This document shows positions 1 through 7,455 of a stretch of 11,895 nucleotides of DNA, one piece after another. Under the pieces are notes generated by a model that worked only from the letters and a program-made list of their open reading frames with translations, ran no database searches and had not been told where the DNA came from. The stretch's first letter is position 1. Each line of letters starts with the position of its first letter. The position numbers and the translations under genes are program-made. The DNA is from Flavobacteriales bacterium (GTDB taxonomy: Bacteria; Bacteroidota; Bacteroidia; Flavobacteriales_D; SKUL01), in contig SKUL01000282.1 of the NCBI GenBank assembly GCA_007129985.1, positions 1 through 11,895 on the forward strand. The letters are read 5' to 3'.

Positions 1-37
1 TTGAAATCACAAGAAGGCTGCGCATATTGATTCTTGT

Positions 38-45
38 TACCTTTG
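38..45 (+). promoter_or_regulatory. Bacteroidota -7 promoter element upstream of the membrane protein gene
   Basis: TACCTTTG is a full match to the Bacteroidota primary-sigma -7 consensus TAnnTTTG. It lies 16 bases before the ATG at 62 and predicts a leader of roughly 10-15 bases. The -33 element is weak: only CTG at 18-20, spaced 17 bases away, resembles the expected TTG. The short motif could occur by chance, but its place directly before the first gene supports it. Confidence 0.5.
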
Positions 46-61
46 CGCAAAACACAAACCT

Positions 62-517
62 ATGTACACAGGATTAATGCATATGCACTCAATGCTCCGC
101 TGGTTGCTGCTCGCGGTGCTGTTCTATACCGTGATTACCTCTATCATCGGTTGGAAACAAAACAAGGCCTACACCAACGGTCACGGCAAGCTGGTGTTCT
201 ACACCGTGCTGATAGCACATTTGCAGCTTATCATCGGTTTTGTGCTGTACTTTATGGGCTCCTGGGCCAACGCCCTCACCCAAATGGGAGAAACCATGAG
301 GGACGCAAAAATGCGCTTTTTTGCGGTGGAGCACCTTGCGGGCATGCTCATCGCCATTGCCTTGATAACCATCGGTAGCGCACGAGCCAAGCGCGCAGCA
401 AACGACGCCACGCGTTACAAAACCATTGCTGCGCTTTTCGGTATTGCCCTGCTGTTGATTTTGCTGTCTATCCCGTGGCCTTTCCGTGAGGCTGGTCTTG
501 GTAGAGGTTGGTTCTGA
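62..517 (+). CDS. Small four-helix integral membrane protein, possibly cytochrome b-like
   Basis: This is a 151-residue protein with four hydrophobic segments at about residues 10-30, 44-65, 89-107 and 121-137. Loops are short and there is a basic stretch (RAKRAAN) after helix 3. Histidines H7 and H9 lie just before helix 1, H53 is inside helix 2 and H91 is at the start of helix 3. I recall small Bacteroidota proteins with this 'MYTGLxHxHSxLRW' opening, sometimes auto-labelled cytochrome B, but I cannot verify this or heme binding. The ATG at 62 gives the family-like start and follows a TAnnTTTG element; the longer ORF from 34 in another frame has no recognisable character. hflX begins 29 bases downstream, so the two may be co-transcribed. 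The function is unknown. Confidence 0.8.
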   Translation: MYTGLMHMHSMLRWLLLAVLFYTVITSIIGWKQNKAYTNGHGKLVFYTVLIAHLQLIIGFVLYFMGSWANALTQMGETMRDAKMRFFAVEHLAGMLIAIALITIGSARAKRAANDATRYKTIAALFGIALLLILLSIPWPFREAGLGRGWF

Positions 518-529
518 CCTGAATAGCTG

Positions 530-535
530 AAGGAG
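530..535 (+). promoter_or_regulatory. Shine-Dalgarno-like site before hflX
   Basis: AAGGAG ends 11 bases before the hflX ATG at 547. It supports that start. It is notable because most other starts in this window have no clear Shine-Dalgarno, as is typical of Bacteroidota. Confidence 0.5.
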
Positions 536-546
536 AGAATCTGCCT

Positions 547-1761
547 ATGGCCCAAAACATTGAAACCGCCCACATCACTGAACGCGCTGTTCTGGTAGGG
601 CTTATTACCCAACACCAGGACGACGAACACCTCAAGGCCTACCTGGATGAGCTGGCCTTTCTGGCTGAAACTGCCGGCGCCGAAACCGTAAAACGCTTCG
701 TTCAGAAGATTGATACCCCGCATCCGCGAACCTTTGTGGGCAGTGGTAAGCTCGATGAAATTGTGGACTACGTTTCAGAGCATAACATTGACATGGTGAT
801 TTTTGATGATGAGCTTTCACCTTCTCAATTGCGCAACATTGAGCGCTCACTCAACACCAACGATGATATCAAGGTAAAGGTGCTCGACCGAAGCAGCTTG
901 ATTCTCGACATTTTTGCCAATCGCGCCCGCACAGCCCACGCAAAAACCCAGGTGGAACTGGCCCAATACCAATACCTCTTGCCCCGCCTGACACGTATGT
1001 GGACGCACCTTGAGCGGCAGAAAGGGGGAATCGGGATGCGTGGCCCCGGTGAATCGCAGATAGAAACCGACCGCCGGATTATCCTCGACAAGATTGCACT
1101 TCTCAAAAAGCGCCTCGAGAAAATCGACAAGCAAATGGCTACCCAGCGCGGAAATCGCGGCCAATTGGTGCGCGTGGCGCTTGTAGGATATACCAACGTA
1201 GGAAAATCCACGCTGATGAACCTGCTGAGCAAGTCGGAAGTATTTGCCGAAGACAAGCTCTTTGCCACGCTCGATACCACCGTACGCAAAATTGTGCTGC
1301 ACAACGTGCCCTGCCTGCTGAGTGATACGGTTGGATTTATCCGCAAACTGCCCCACCAGTTGGTTGAGAGTTTTAAATCTACCCTCGATGAGGTTCGCGA
1401 AGCCGATATTCTGGTGCACGTCATTGACATTTCGCACCCCGGATTTGAAGAGCAGATTGCCATTGTAAACCAAACTTTGGATGACATCGGCTGTCTCGAC
1501 AAACCCACACTCATGCTTTTCAACAAGATTGATGCTTTCAGTTTTGAGGAGAAAGACCCCGATGACCTCACCCCGCGCACAGCGGCCAACGACTCGCTGG
1601 ACGACCTGAAGAAAACCTGGATGGGACGCGCAGGCGAGGATGGCGTGTTGTTCATCTCGGCACAGAACAAGACCAATATCGACATGCTGCGCGACAGGCT
1701 TTACGCCATGGTAAAGACCATTCACGCAGAGCGTTTTCCTTACGACAATTTCCTGTACTAG
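547..1761 (+). CDS. hflX: GTPase HflX, ribosome-associated
   Basis: HflX is a translational GTPase that binds the 50S subunit, splits stalled 70S ribosomes under stress, and acts in the cytoplasm. The 404-residue product has the expected layout: an N-terminal HflX domain (about 1-155), the signature RGPGESQIETDRR (about 165-177), a charged helical linker, then a Ras-like G domain. Visible G motifs are the P-loop GYTNVGKST (214-222), DTVGF (260-264), NKID (326-329) and a SAQN motif near 371. The length is close to the usual 400-430. After NKID there is an acidic insertion (KDPDDLTPRT...) that I regard as usual for Bacteroidota copies. The stop is 3 bases before the following transporter start, indicating co-transcription. 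No key residue appears missing. Confidence 0.97.
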   Translation: MAQNIETAHITERAVLVGLITQHQDDEHLKAYLDELAFLAETAGAETVKRFVQKIDTPHPRTFVGSGKLDEIVDYVSEHNIDMVIFDDELSPSQLRNIERSLNTNDDIKVKVLDRSSLILDIFANRARTAHAKTQVELAQYQYLLPRLTRMWTHLERQKGGIGMRGPGESQIETDRRIILDKIALLKKRLEKIDKQMATQRGNRGQLVRVALVGYTNVGKSTLMNLLSKSEVFAEDKLFATLDTTVRKIVLHNVPCLLSDTVGFIRKLPHQLVESFKSTLDEVREADILVHVIDISHPGFEEQIAIVNQTLDDIGCLDKPTLMLFNKIDAFSFEEKDPDDLTPRTAANDSLDDLKKTWMGRAGEDGVLFISAQNKTNIDMLRDRLYAMVKTIHAERFPYDNFLY

Positions 1762-1764
1762 GCT

Positions 1765-2694
1765 ATGAGCGGGTTGTTTCGCGCGCACCTTGCCTTGCTC
1801 GCCGTGAACCTTATTTACGGAGCCAACTATCTTATCGCCAAAGGACTGATGCCCGATTTGATTCAGCCATCGGGCTTTATCATGCTTCGCGTGCTGGGAG
1901 CCACCACCTTGTTCTGGATGCTTCGGCTCACGGTGCAAAACCAGCCCATTGCGCCCCGCGATTTCTGGCGCCTGGCGCTTTGCGGACTGTTTGGTGTAGC
2001 CGGCAACCAGTTGCTTTTCTTCAACGGATTGAATCTCACCTCGCCCATCAATGCGGCCATCATCATGACAGCCAACCCCATTCTGGTGCTTGTAATGGCG
2101 AGCGTACTGCTCGGCGAACGCATTGCCGGTGTTCGGGTAATGGGCATTGTGGCCGGTGGTGCAGGAGCAGTTTGGCTTATACTCATCAGCGCCGATGGCA
2201 GCGCACTGAGCGGAAACTGGAAAGGCGATTTGATGATATTGCTGAATGCCGCGTCCTACGCCCTCTACCTCGTGATGGTAAAACCGCTGATGCAGAAATA
2301 CAGTCCGCTTACGGTGATTAGTTGGGTATTTCTGCTCGGGGCGGTGGTTGTTCTGCCGGTGGGTTGGAACCAGTTCAGCGCCATTGAGTGGAACACTTTT
2401 TCATCGGCCGACATAGGCGCTGCAGCCTTTGTGGTGATTGGCACTACCTTCTTTGCCTATTTGCTGAACATCTTCGCCATCCGCATCGTGAGTCCTAATG
2501 TGGTGAGCAGCTACATTTACCTTCAGCCCCTCACCGCCACGGCTTTTGCGGCCCTTTTTGCCTGGCTGGGCTGGAGCGCCGTTGATTACACAGGTGGCCT
2601 CACACTGGGCAAGGTGCTGAGTGCCATCCTCATCTTTATCGGAGTTTACCTGGTGAGTAAGCCCGGTATTGACCGCGCCCGGAAGAAGTTGTAA
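1765..2694 (+). CDS. EamA/DMT-family transporter
   Basis: This 309-residue, strongly hydrophobic protein has about ten predicted membrane helices arranged as two EamA repeats (about residues 8-140 and 153-300). The start (AVNLIYGANYLIAKG) and the motif INAAIIMTANPILVLVMASVLLGE with its helix 3-4 Asn-Pro and Gly-Glu are characteristic of drug/metabolite exporters related to RhaT and YdcZ-type permeases. It would act in the inner membrane and probably exports or imports a small metabolite; the substrate cannot be read from sequence. It starts 3 bases after hflX, so it is probably translated from the same mRNA. The C-terminus is short and basic (RARKKL). Confidence 0.93.
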   Translation: MSGLFRAHLALLAVNLIYGANYLIAKGLMPDLIQPSGFIMLRVLGATTLFWMLRLTVQNQPIAPRDFWRLALCGLFGVAGNQLLFFNGLNLTSPINAAIIMTANPILVLVMASVLLGERIAGVRVMGIVAGGAGAVWLILISADGSALSGNWKGDLMILLNAASYALYLVMVKPLMQKYSPLTVISWVFLLGAVVVLPVGWNQFSAIEWNTFSSADIGAAAFVVIGTTFFAYLLNIFAIRIVSPNVVSSYIYLQPLTATAFAALFAWLGWSAVDYTGGLTLGKVLSAILIFIGVYLVSKPGIDRARKKL

Positions 2695-2727
2695 AACTGA
2701 TGCTTCATCGCCCCCCACCCTTTTTCC

Positions 2728-2735
2728 TATCTTTG
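2728..2735 (+). promoter_or_regulatory. Bacteroidota -7 promoter element upstream of yicC
   Basis: TATCTTTG is a perfect TAnnTTTG element, 17 bases before the ATG at 2753, in the 58-base gap after the transporter gene. The predicted leader is about 12 bases. No good TTG -33 box is seen at 17-19 bases spacing. It suggests that yicC-gmk-nadD form their own transcription unit. Confidence 0.55.
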
Positions 2736-2752
2736 CCCAAACGCACACGCGC

Positions 2753-3625
2753 ATGATTAAATCCATGACAGGTTACGGCAAAGCCTCCGCAGAGTGGAGC
2801 AACAAAAAGATTGTCGTAGAGGTCAAATCACTCAACAGCAAAGGACTGGACGCTTCCGTAAAGTCTTCGTCGCTCTACCGCGAAAAAGAACTGGAAATAA
2901 GGGGCCTGCTCACCGAAAAAGTAGTTCGCGGAAAAGTGGATTTGGTAATTTATGCCGAATCGGACGCAGACAGCACCCCAACCCGTGTGGATGAAAAACT
3001 GGCGTTGAAATACTACGAGCAACTGCGAAGTCTTGCGGAATCTTTCGGGCAAAAGGATGTGGACTATCTGGGAACCGTGGTGCGTTTGCCCGATGTACTG
3101 AGCTCCGAGAAACCCGAACTGGAAGATGCCGAGTGGCAGGTGGCCGGTATGGTGCTGCACGAAGCCCTTGATGCGCTCAACGCCTCGCGCAACCGTGAGG
3201 GCGGACACCTGGAGGTGGATCTTCGCCAAAGGGTGGACAACATCGTCCAACTGCAAAAAGAAGTGGAAGGCCAGGCCGGTGAGCGCCTAAGAAGCATCAA
3301 AAACCGTTTCAGTCAGGCATTGACAGAGCTATCAAGCCCCGACAAGCTCGATCAAAACCGCTACGAGCAGGAGTTGATCTACTATATGGAGAAGCTCGAC
3401 ATCACCGAAGAACTGGTGAGGCTTCAGAACCACTGCAATTACTTTCTGGAAACCCTTGACGAACCGCCCGGTCAGGGAAAGAAGCTCGGGTTTATTGGTC
3501 AGGAAATGGGCCGTGAAATCAACACTTTGGGAAGCAAGGCTAACCATGCGGGCATTCAGCGTTTGGTTGTGCAGATGAAAGACGAACTTGAAAAGATTAA
3601 GGAGCAGGTGCTCAACATCATGTAA
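2753..3625 (+). CDS. yicC: YicC/YloC family endoribonuclease
   Basis: The 290-residue product opens with MIKSMTGYGKA, the hallmark N-terminus of YicC family proteins, and ends with EKIKEQVLNIM, the matching family C-terminus. The N-terminal YicC-like domain covers about residues 1-155 and the C-terminal DUF1732 region about 205-290, containing GKKLGFIGQEMGREINTLGSKA. Family members have been described as metal-dependent endoribonucleases that act on RNA in the cytoplasm. An upstream ATG at 2669 is in frame but would add 28 residues, overlap the transporter gene and read through the promoter element, so 2753 is chosen. The stop TAA shares its last base with the gmk ATG (TAATG), which implies translational coupling. 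Confidence 0.93.
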   Translation: MIKSMTGYGKASAEWSNKKIVVEVKSLNSKGLDASVKSSSLYREKELEIRGLLTEKVVRGKVDLVIYAESDADSTPTRVDEKLALKYYEQLRSLAESFGQKDVDYLGTVVRLPDVLSSEKPELEDAEWQVAGMVLHEALDALNASRNREGGHLEVDLRQRVDNIVQLQKEVEGQAGERLRSIKNRFSQALTELSSPDKLDQNRYEQELIYYMEKLDITEELVRLQNHCNYFLETLDEPPGQGKKLGFIGQEMGREINTLGSKANHAGIQRLVVQMKDELEKIKEQVLNIM

Positions 3626-4191
3626 TGCAAGGCAAAGCCATCATTCTGTCGGCACCCTCAGGCGCCGGAAAAACCACCATCGTACATCACCTGCTCGGTC
3701 AACCCCTGAACCTGGCATTTTCCGTATCGGCGTGCAGCAGGCCAATGCGCAGCCACGAAAAGAACGGCGTGGACTACCACTTTCTGAGCGTCGAGGAATT
3801 CCGGCGTCGCATTGAGCAAAACGAATTTGTGGAGTGGGAAGAAGTCTATCCCGACATGTACTACGGAACCCTTCGCAGCGAGGTGGAGCGCATCTGGCAG
3901 CGCGGAGAGCATGTCGTTTTTGACGTGGATGTAAAGGGTGGTATCAACCTGAAAAAAGCCTTTGGCGACAAGGCCTTGAGCATTTTTGTGAAGCCGCCTT
4001 CCATTGAGGCATTGGAGGCCCGTCTTCGCAGCCGCGGCACCGAGACCGAAGAAACATTGAACCGCAGAATCGGTAAGGCGCGTAAAGAACTGGAAGACGC
4101 CATTCATTTTGACGTGGTGCTGCTCAACGACGACCTTCCAACAGCCCTTCGTCAAGCCACCGAAACCGTGCAAACCTTTTTACAGTCATGA
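3625..4191 (+). CDS. gmk: Guanylate kinase
   Basis: Guanylate kinase converts GMP and ATP to GDP and ADP, an essential step in GTP and dGTP supply. The 188-residue product has the P-loop SAPSGAGKTT (9-18), the GMP-binding segment with S38, R39, R42, E45 and Y51 (CSRPMRSHEKNGVDYHF), the YGT motif (80-82), and a C-terminal lid and helical region (RLRSRGTETEETLNRRI). The length is near the usual 185-210. It overlaps yicC by 1 base and nadD by 4 bases, so all three are probably translated as a coupled block. No anomalies are seen. Confidence 0.97.
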   Translation: MQGKAIILSAPSGAGKTTIVHHLLGQPLNLAFSVSACSRPMRSHEKNGVDYHFLSVEEFRRRIEQNEFVEWEEVYPDMYYGTLRSEVERIWQRGEHVVFDVDVKGGINLKKAFGDKALSIFVKPPSIEALEARLRSRGTETEETLNRRIGKARKELEDAIHFDVVLLNDDLPTALRQATETVQTFLQS

Positions 4192-4796
4192 AAGTAGGTT
4201 TGTATTTCGGCACGTTTAACCCGGTGCACGTGGGTCATTTGATCATCGCCAACTACATGGCCGACCACACTGAACTCGATCAGGTTTGGCTGGTGGTGAC
4301 ACCCCAAAATCCGATCAAGTCAAAGTCAACCCTGCTGGCTGATTACCACAGGTTGGCCATGGTGCGATTGGCCATTGAAGACAACAACAAACTGCGTGCG
4401 TCCAATATAGAATTCGAGCTGCCAAAGCCGTCTTACACCGTGCAAACGCTGGCCTATCTGCGCGAGAAATATCCGGAACACTGTTTTGCCCTGATTATGG
4501 GTGAGGATAACCTTCGCACTTTTCACAAGTGGAGAAACCACGAAGAAATTATTGCGCACCACGAGCTCTACGTGTACCCGCGCGCTCTTACCGAATCAGA
4601 GCGCGAAGACCAGATGAAGTTGGAGCCGGCCCCCTCGCTTTTAAAACATCCCAACGTAAAGCTCTGCGATGCACCGGTGATGAAAGTAAGTGCCAGTTTT
4701 ATCCGCAACGCCATCCGCGACGGCAAAGACGTGCGATACCTGCTTACCGAGCCGGTTTTTCGCTACGTGGAGGAGATGCATTTCTATCGTTCGTAA
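4188..4796 (+). CDS. nadD: Nicotinate-nucleotide adenylyltransferase
   Basis: NadD transfers AMP from ATP to nicotinate mononucleotide, giving deamido-NAD, in cytoplasmic NAD synthesis. The 202-residue product begins with the nucleotidyltransferase signature GLYFGTFNPVHVGH (4-17), with the catalytic H14-x-G-H17. The second conserved motif VSASFIRNAI (167-176) matches the ISSTxxR type ATP-binding loop, with R173. The substrate-recognition region MGEDNLRTFHKWR is also typical of NadD. The start overlaps the gmk stop (ATGA), indicating coupling. The order yicC-gmk-nadD is, to my knowledge, recurrent in Bacteroidota. Confidence 0.96.
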   Translation: MKVGLYFGTFNPVHVGHLIIANYMADHTELDQVWLVVTPQNPIKSKSTLLADYHRLAMVRLAIEDNNKLRASNIEFELPKPSYTVQTLAYLREKYPEHCFALIMGEDNLRTFHKWRNHEEIIAHHELYVYPRALTESEREDQMKLEPAPSLLKHPNVKLCDAPVMKVSASFIRNAIRDGKDVRYLLTEPVFRYVEEMHFYRS

Positions 4797-4835
4797 CATT
4801 CTTTGAATCAATCACTAAAAGTGCCGCGAACAACT

Positions 4836-4852
4836 TTGGCACACAGCTTGTT
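4836..4852 (+). promoter_or_regulatory. Sigma-54-like -24/-12 promoter upstream of the 49-codon ORF
   Basis: TTGGCAC-ACAGC-TTGTT closely fits the RpoN consensus TTGGCACG-N4-TTGCW. The -24 box TGGCAC is perfect, the spacing to TTG is exact, and the main deviation is GT instead of GC at -12. The predicted start of transcription is near 4862, giving a leader of about 22 A-rich bases before the ATG at 4884. CAACTTTG (4831-4838) overlaps it and is a one-mismatch -7 element, so an ordinary promoter is an alternative, though I see no -33 box for it. Confidence 0.55.
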
Positions 4853-4883
4853 TTAGGCTAGGAAACCAATAAAAACAAAAGCC

Positions 4884-5033
4884 ATGATTGATCTGAAAAA
4901 AACCTACCGAGAGGCCCGCAAGAAGGCCGTTGAACTGATGAAGCAAGGCAACCTCAGCGCCTACATTGCGCAGCTTGCTATGCTCCAGGAACTCCGATTG
5001 CAAATGATGAATTACGCGCAGTCAGGACGATGA
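4884..5033 (+). CDS. Small helical protein of 49 residues, function unknown
   Basis: The ORF runs from ATG 4884 to TGA 5033. The product begins MIDLKKTYREARKKAVELMK and ends NYAQSGR. It has no membrane segment, signal peptide, cysteine or proline. It reads as a helical hairpin: a basic amphipathic helix (about 3-20), a turn at QGNLS (21-25), and a second helix (about 26-45) rich in Leu, Met and Gln. Such a shape suits protein or nucleic acid binding, but no function can be assigned. Support for coding comes from its own promoter-like element, an A-rich leader with the ATG about 22 bases after the predicted transcription start, and a strong terminator about 30 bases after its stop. It may resemble short uncharacterised Bacteroidota proteins, which I could not check. 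Confidence 0.65.
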   Translation: MIDLKKTYREARKKAVELMKQGNLSAYIAQLAMLQELRLQMMNYAQSGR

Positions 5034-5061
5034 GAAGACAAAGAATTATAAACCTTAACTG

Positions 5062-5089
5062 AAAGCCCCGACGAATGTCGGGGTTTTTT
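5062..5089 (+). terminator. Intrinsic terminator after the 49-codon ORF
   Basis: A perfect 7-bp stem CCCCGAC/GTCGGGG (5066-5072 and 5077-5083) with loop GAAT is followed directly by six T residues (5084-5089). This is the clearest terminator in the window and separates the small ORF unit from the TPR gene. Confidence 0.9.
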
Positions 5090-5114
5090 GTTCTATGCCT
5101 CCAAATGGCATTCT

Positions 5115-5122
5115 TATCTTCG
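5115..5122 (+). promoter_or_regulatory. -7-like promoter element upstream of the TPR gene
   Basis: TATCTTCG differs from TAnnTTTG at one position and lies 17 bases before the GTG start at 5140, just after the preceding terminator. The spacing is the same as for the yicC element. No convincing -33 box is seen. Confidence 0.4.
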
Positions 5123-5139
5123 TAGCTTGATACACTTCT

Positions 5140-7065
5140 GTGCGAGCCTTTTTCCTCATACTACTCATTCTTCCGATTGAGCTTTGCGCTCAGGTCAATG
5201 TCAACAACCAGATTTTTAAGAGCAAACAGGCCCTGGGGCGAAATGACTTTACGGAGGCCATTCATTTGCTCAACGGGGTTATTCCCGTCCGCCCCGACCT
5301 GTACGAACCCTTCTTTTTGAGGGCTGTAGCGCGGTACAATCTGGGCGATTACAAGGGGGCCGAACAAGACCTTACTTCGGCGCTCAACATCAAGCCCAAC
5401 TTTCCCGACGCGCTGCTATACCGCGGCGTGAGCAGAGAGCGCCTGATGAATTTTCACGATGCCATCAATGATTTTGACCGCGCATTACGTCTTGAGCCCT
5501 TCAATGACAACATCCTCGTAAGTAAGGCTTTTACCAAAACACATCTGGAAGAACACCAGGAAGCCATTGAGCTTTGCAACCAGGCCATTCGCATCAACAA
5601 AAAGAACGAGCGGGCATTTCTGTGCAGGGCTTGGAACAGGTATCAGACCTACGACCTTGAAGAAGCCATTCGTGATTATTCGCGTGCGCTTAAAATCAAT
5701 CAGTTCAACAGCGATACCTACACCAAACGGGGTATGACCTATGCTTTTCAGCTCAAATACGACGAAGCGTTGAAGGATCTCGATAAAGCGCTGGAGCTTG
5801 ATTCGTTGAATCTCCACGCCATGTTTCAACTGGCTCATGTTTACCGCGAACTGGACCAGCCCGAGCGCGCTCTGAACCAATATTCGCGCATGATTGGCAT
5901 TGACCCTGCCTCCGCGATGGCCTACTTTGAGCGGGGAAATTTACTGGCTGAAATCGGCGACAAGGACGGAGCCATCGAAGACTTTACCATGGTAATTGTG
6001 CTTACCGGCGGGCACATGATTACCTATTTCAACCGCGGTAGCATGTATTTCGACAAAGGCAAGTATTCTGCGGCGGTAGAAGACCTCAGCAAAGCCATTG
6101 AAATCTATCCGGGCATGGCCGAAGCCTATTTCAACCGCGCCATGGCGTACTCACGGATGGGCTTGAATTACAAGGCGCAAAAAGACATGGACCGCGCGAG
6201 AGAAATCAAGTCGGAAATGTACGCCCTGAGTGGAATTGAGCAGGCTGAAGAGCTGAGCAAGATTCGCGAGCTGGCCACCATTCGGGAGGATTTTCAGGGG
6301 TCTGACACACGCTTTGGACGCATTCAAAACAAGCGAACGGAAATCAGGCCGGCTCCCGATTTTTTCATCGTGCCGGAGCCCTGGGTGCCCGACTCGCTCA
6401 AATCGGAGGCCCTCTATCTGGGCATTCTCACGCGCATGACATCTTCTACCCGGCCCATGGTTGCGATGAGTCATCCGGGCTGGATGCTGGACCGCGCCGA
6501 AGAGCGACAGGAGCGGCTGAACCGCGACCTTGCCGAAAACCCCGACAATCGAATGGCGCTCATTCAGCAGGGTATTTTGTTTCAACTGCTCGAAAACTAC
6601 GAGCTGGCCCTTGAGGTGTACGACGCCGTGCTGAGTGAAGAACCCGACCACACCATTGCACTCCTGAACCGCTCGTATGTGTTGCATCGCATGATGTTTT
6701 TGACGGATGCCCTTGAAGCTTCCTTTAGCGAAAAGTACAAGCCCGACGAGGCCGGCAGTGCCATTGCGGGCGACTACCACCAACTGGCCGGAAACCTTGA
6801 GCGCATCATTGTGCTCAAACCGGAGTTTATTCCTGCGCGATTTAATTTGGCCAACTTGTATGCATCCCTGGGCGACCACCGCTCGGCTGTGAAGACCTAC
6901 CGTGATATTCTTGAACTCATGCCCAATCTGGGTACTGTTCATTTCAACCTGGCCCTTACGCTGCTCTACCTCAACGACCGGGAAGACGCCTGCAAGCACC
7001 TGAGCAGTGCGGGCGAAAATGGTTATCAGCCGTCGTTTGCGGTGATGAAACGCTACTGCCGATGA
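5140..7065 (+). CDS. Exported tetratricopeptide-repeat protein with two TPR arrays
   Basis: The 641-residue protein has an N-terminal signal peptide (hydrophobic 3-14, probable cleavage after LCA at 17, before Q18), so it is probably periplasmic or secreted. Residues 19-53 form a degenerate first TPR. Nine near-regular 34-residue TPRs follow (about 54-359), with the usual G8, Y11, A20, A27 and P32 pattern. A non-TPR linker at about 365-460 is rich in Pro, Arg and Trp. A second array of about four repeats spans about 465-635, with an insertion near 535-550. TPR solenoids mediate protein-protein contacts, and the partner is not evident. GTG at 5140 is the only possible start giving a signal peptide, because an in-frame TGA lies at 5128-5130. 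The stop overlaps the downstream S4 gene by 4 bases. Confidence 0.9.
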   Translation: MRAFFLILLILPIELCAQVNVNNQIFKSKQALGRNDFTEAIHLLNGVIPVRPDLYEPFFLRAVARYNLGDYKGAEQDLTSALNIKPNFPDALLYRGVSRERLMNFHDAINDFDRALRLEPFNDNILVSKAFTKTHLEEHQEAIELCNQAIRINKKNERAFLCRAWNRYQTYDLEEAIRDYSRALKINQFNSDTYTKRGMTYAFQLKYDEALKDLDKALELDSLNLHAMFQLAHVYRELDQPERALNQYSRMIGIDPASAMAYFERGNLLAEIGDKDGAIEDFTMVIVLTGGHMITYFNRGSMYFDKGKYSAAVEDLSKAIEIYPGMAEAYFNRAMAYSRMGLNYKAQKDMDRAREIKSEMYALSGIEQAEELSKIRELATIREDFQGSDTRFGRIQNKRTEIRPAPDFFIVPEPWVPDSLKSEALYLGILTRMTSSTRPMVAMSHPGWMLDRAEERQERLNRDLAENPDNRMALIQQGILFQLLENYELALEVYDAVLSEEPDHTIALLNRSYVLHRMMFLTDALEASFSEKYKPDEAGSAIAGDYHQLAGNLERIIVLKPEFIPARFNLANLYASLGDHRSAVKTYRDILELMPNLGTVHFNLALTLLYLNDREDACKHLSSAGENGYQPSFAVMKRYCR

Positions 7066-7445
7066 GCGACCCCCGACTCGATAAATACCTCTGGATGGTA
7101 CGTCTGTTCAAAACGCGTAGTCAGGCAGCGGCAGCCTGTAAAAAAGGACACGTAACCATCAATGGCAAAACGGCCAAGGCTGCCCAGCTTGCCAAAAAAG
7201 GCGATGATATAGCAGTAAAAACCACACCCATCTGGCGCACGTTTGAGATTTTGGGTCACCCCGCCAACCGGGTAAAGGGCGCCCTTGTGCCTGAATACCT
7301 GCAGGAAAATACGCCGCCTGAAGAACGCGCGAGGCTCGAGGAATACAGACTCGCGCAACGTGAGCAGATACTTTTTCAGCACGACCGCGGAAGACCAACC
7401 AAGCGCGACAGAAGAAAAATAGACCGGTTTAAAAGCAACGACTAG
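7062..7445 (+). CDS. hslR: S4-domain RNA-binding protein, Hsp15 family
   Basis: The 127-residue basic protein has an N-terminal S4 RNA-binding domain (about 4-60) opening RLDKYLWMVRLFKTRSQAAAACKKG, with the GHVTINGKTAK strand-turn typical of Hsp15. The C-terminus is strongly basic (HDRGRPTKRDRRKIDRF), a common feature of Bacteroidota members. E. coli Hsp15 is similar in length (133) and binds 50S subunits carrying nascent chains to help recycle them; a similar role here is inferred. The start codon overlaps the TPR gene stop (ATGA), which implies coupled translation. It converges with the T9SS protein gene only 10 bases away, with no obvious terminator between. Confidence 0.9.
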   Translation: MSDPRLDKYLWMVRLFKTRSQAAAACKKGHVTINGKTAKAAQLAKKGDDIAVKTTPIWRTFEILGHPANRVKGALVPEYLQENTPPEERARLEEYRLAQREQILFQHDRGRPTKRDRRKIDRFKSND

Positions 7446-7455
7446 GTGGATGCCA

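Noticed and set aside
825..1938. Long open frames on the minus strand opposite hflX (up to 363 codons)
   Set aside because: They lie entirely antisense to a clear hflX and transporter start. Their translations are rich in His, Gln, Arg and Ser with no domain pattern, as expected of shadow frames in GC-rich codon-biased DNA.
2669..2752. Longer yicC start at 2669
   Set aside because: It would add 28 residues of non-family sequence, overlap the transporter gene and cross the TATCTTTG element. The MIKSMTGYGKA start at 2753 is the family start.
4821..4842. GTGCC...GGCAC inverted repeat after nadD as a terminator
   Set aside because: The stem is only 5 bp with a 12-base loop and no T-run. The right arm is better explained as the TGGCAC box of a sigma-54-like promoter.
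6151..6999. 282-codon minus-strand frame inside the TPR gene
   Set aside because: It is antisense to well-formed TPR repeats. The product has no recognisable motif and no promoter or start context.
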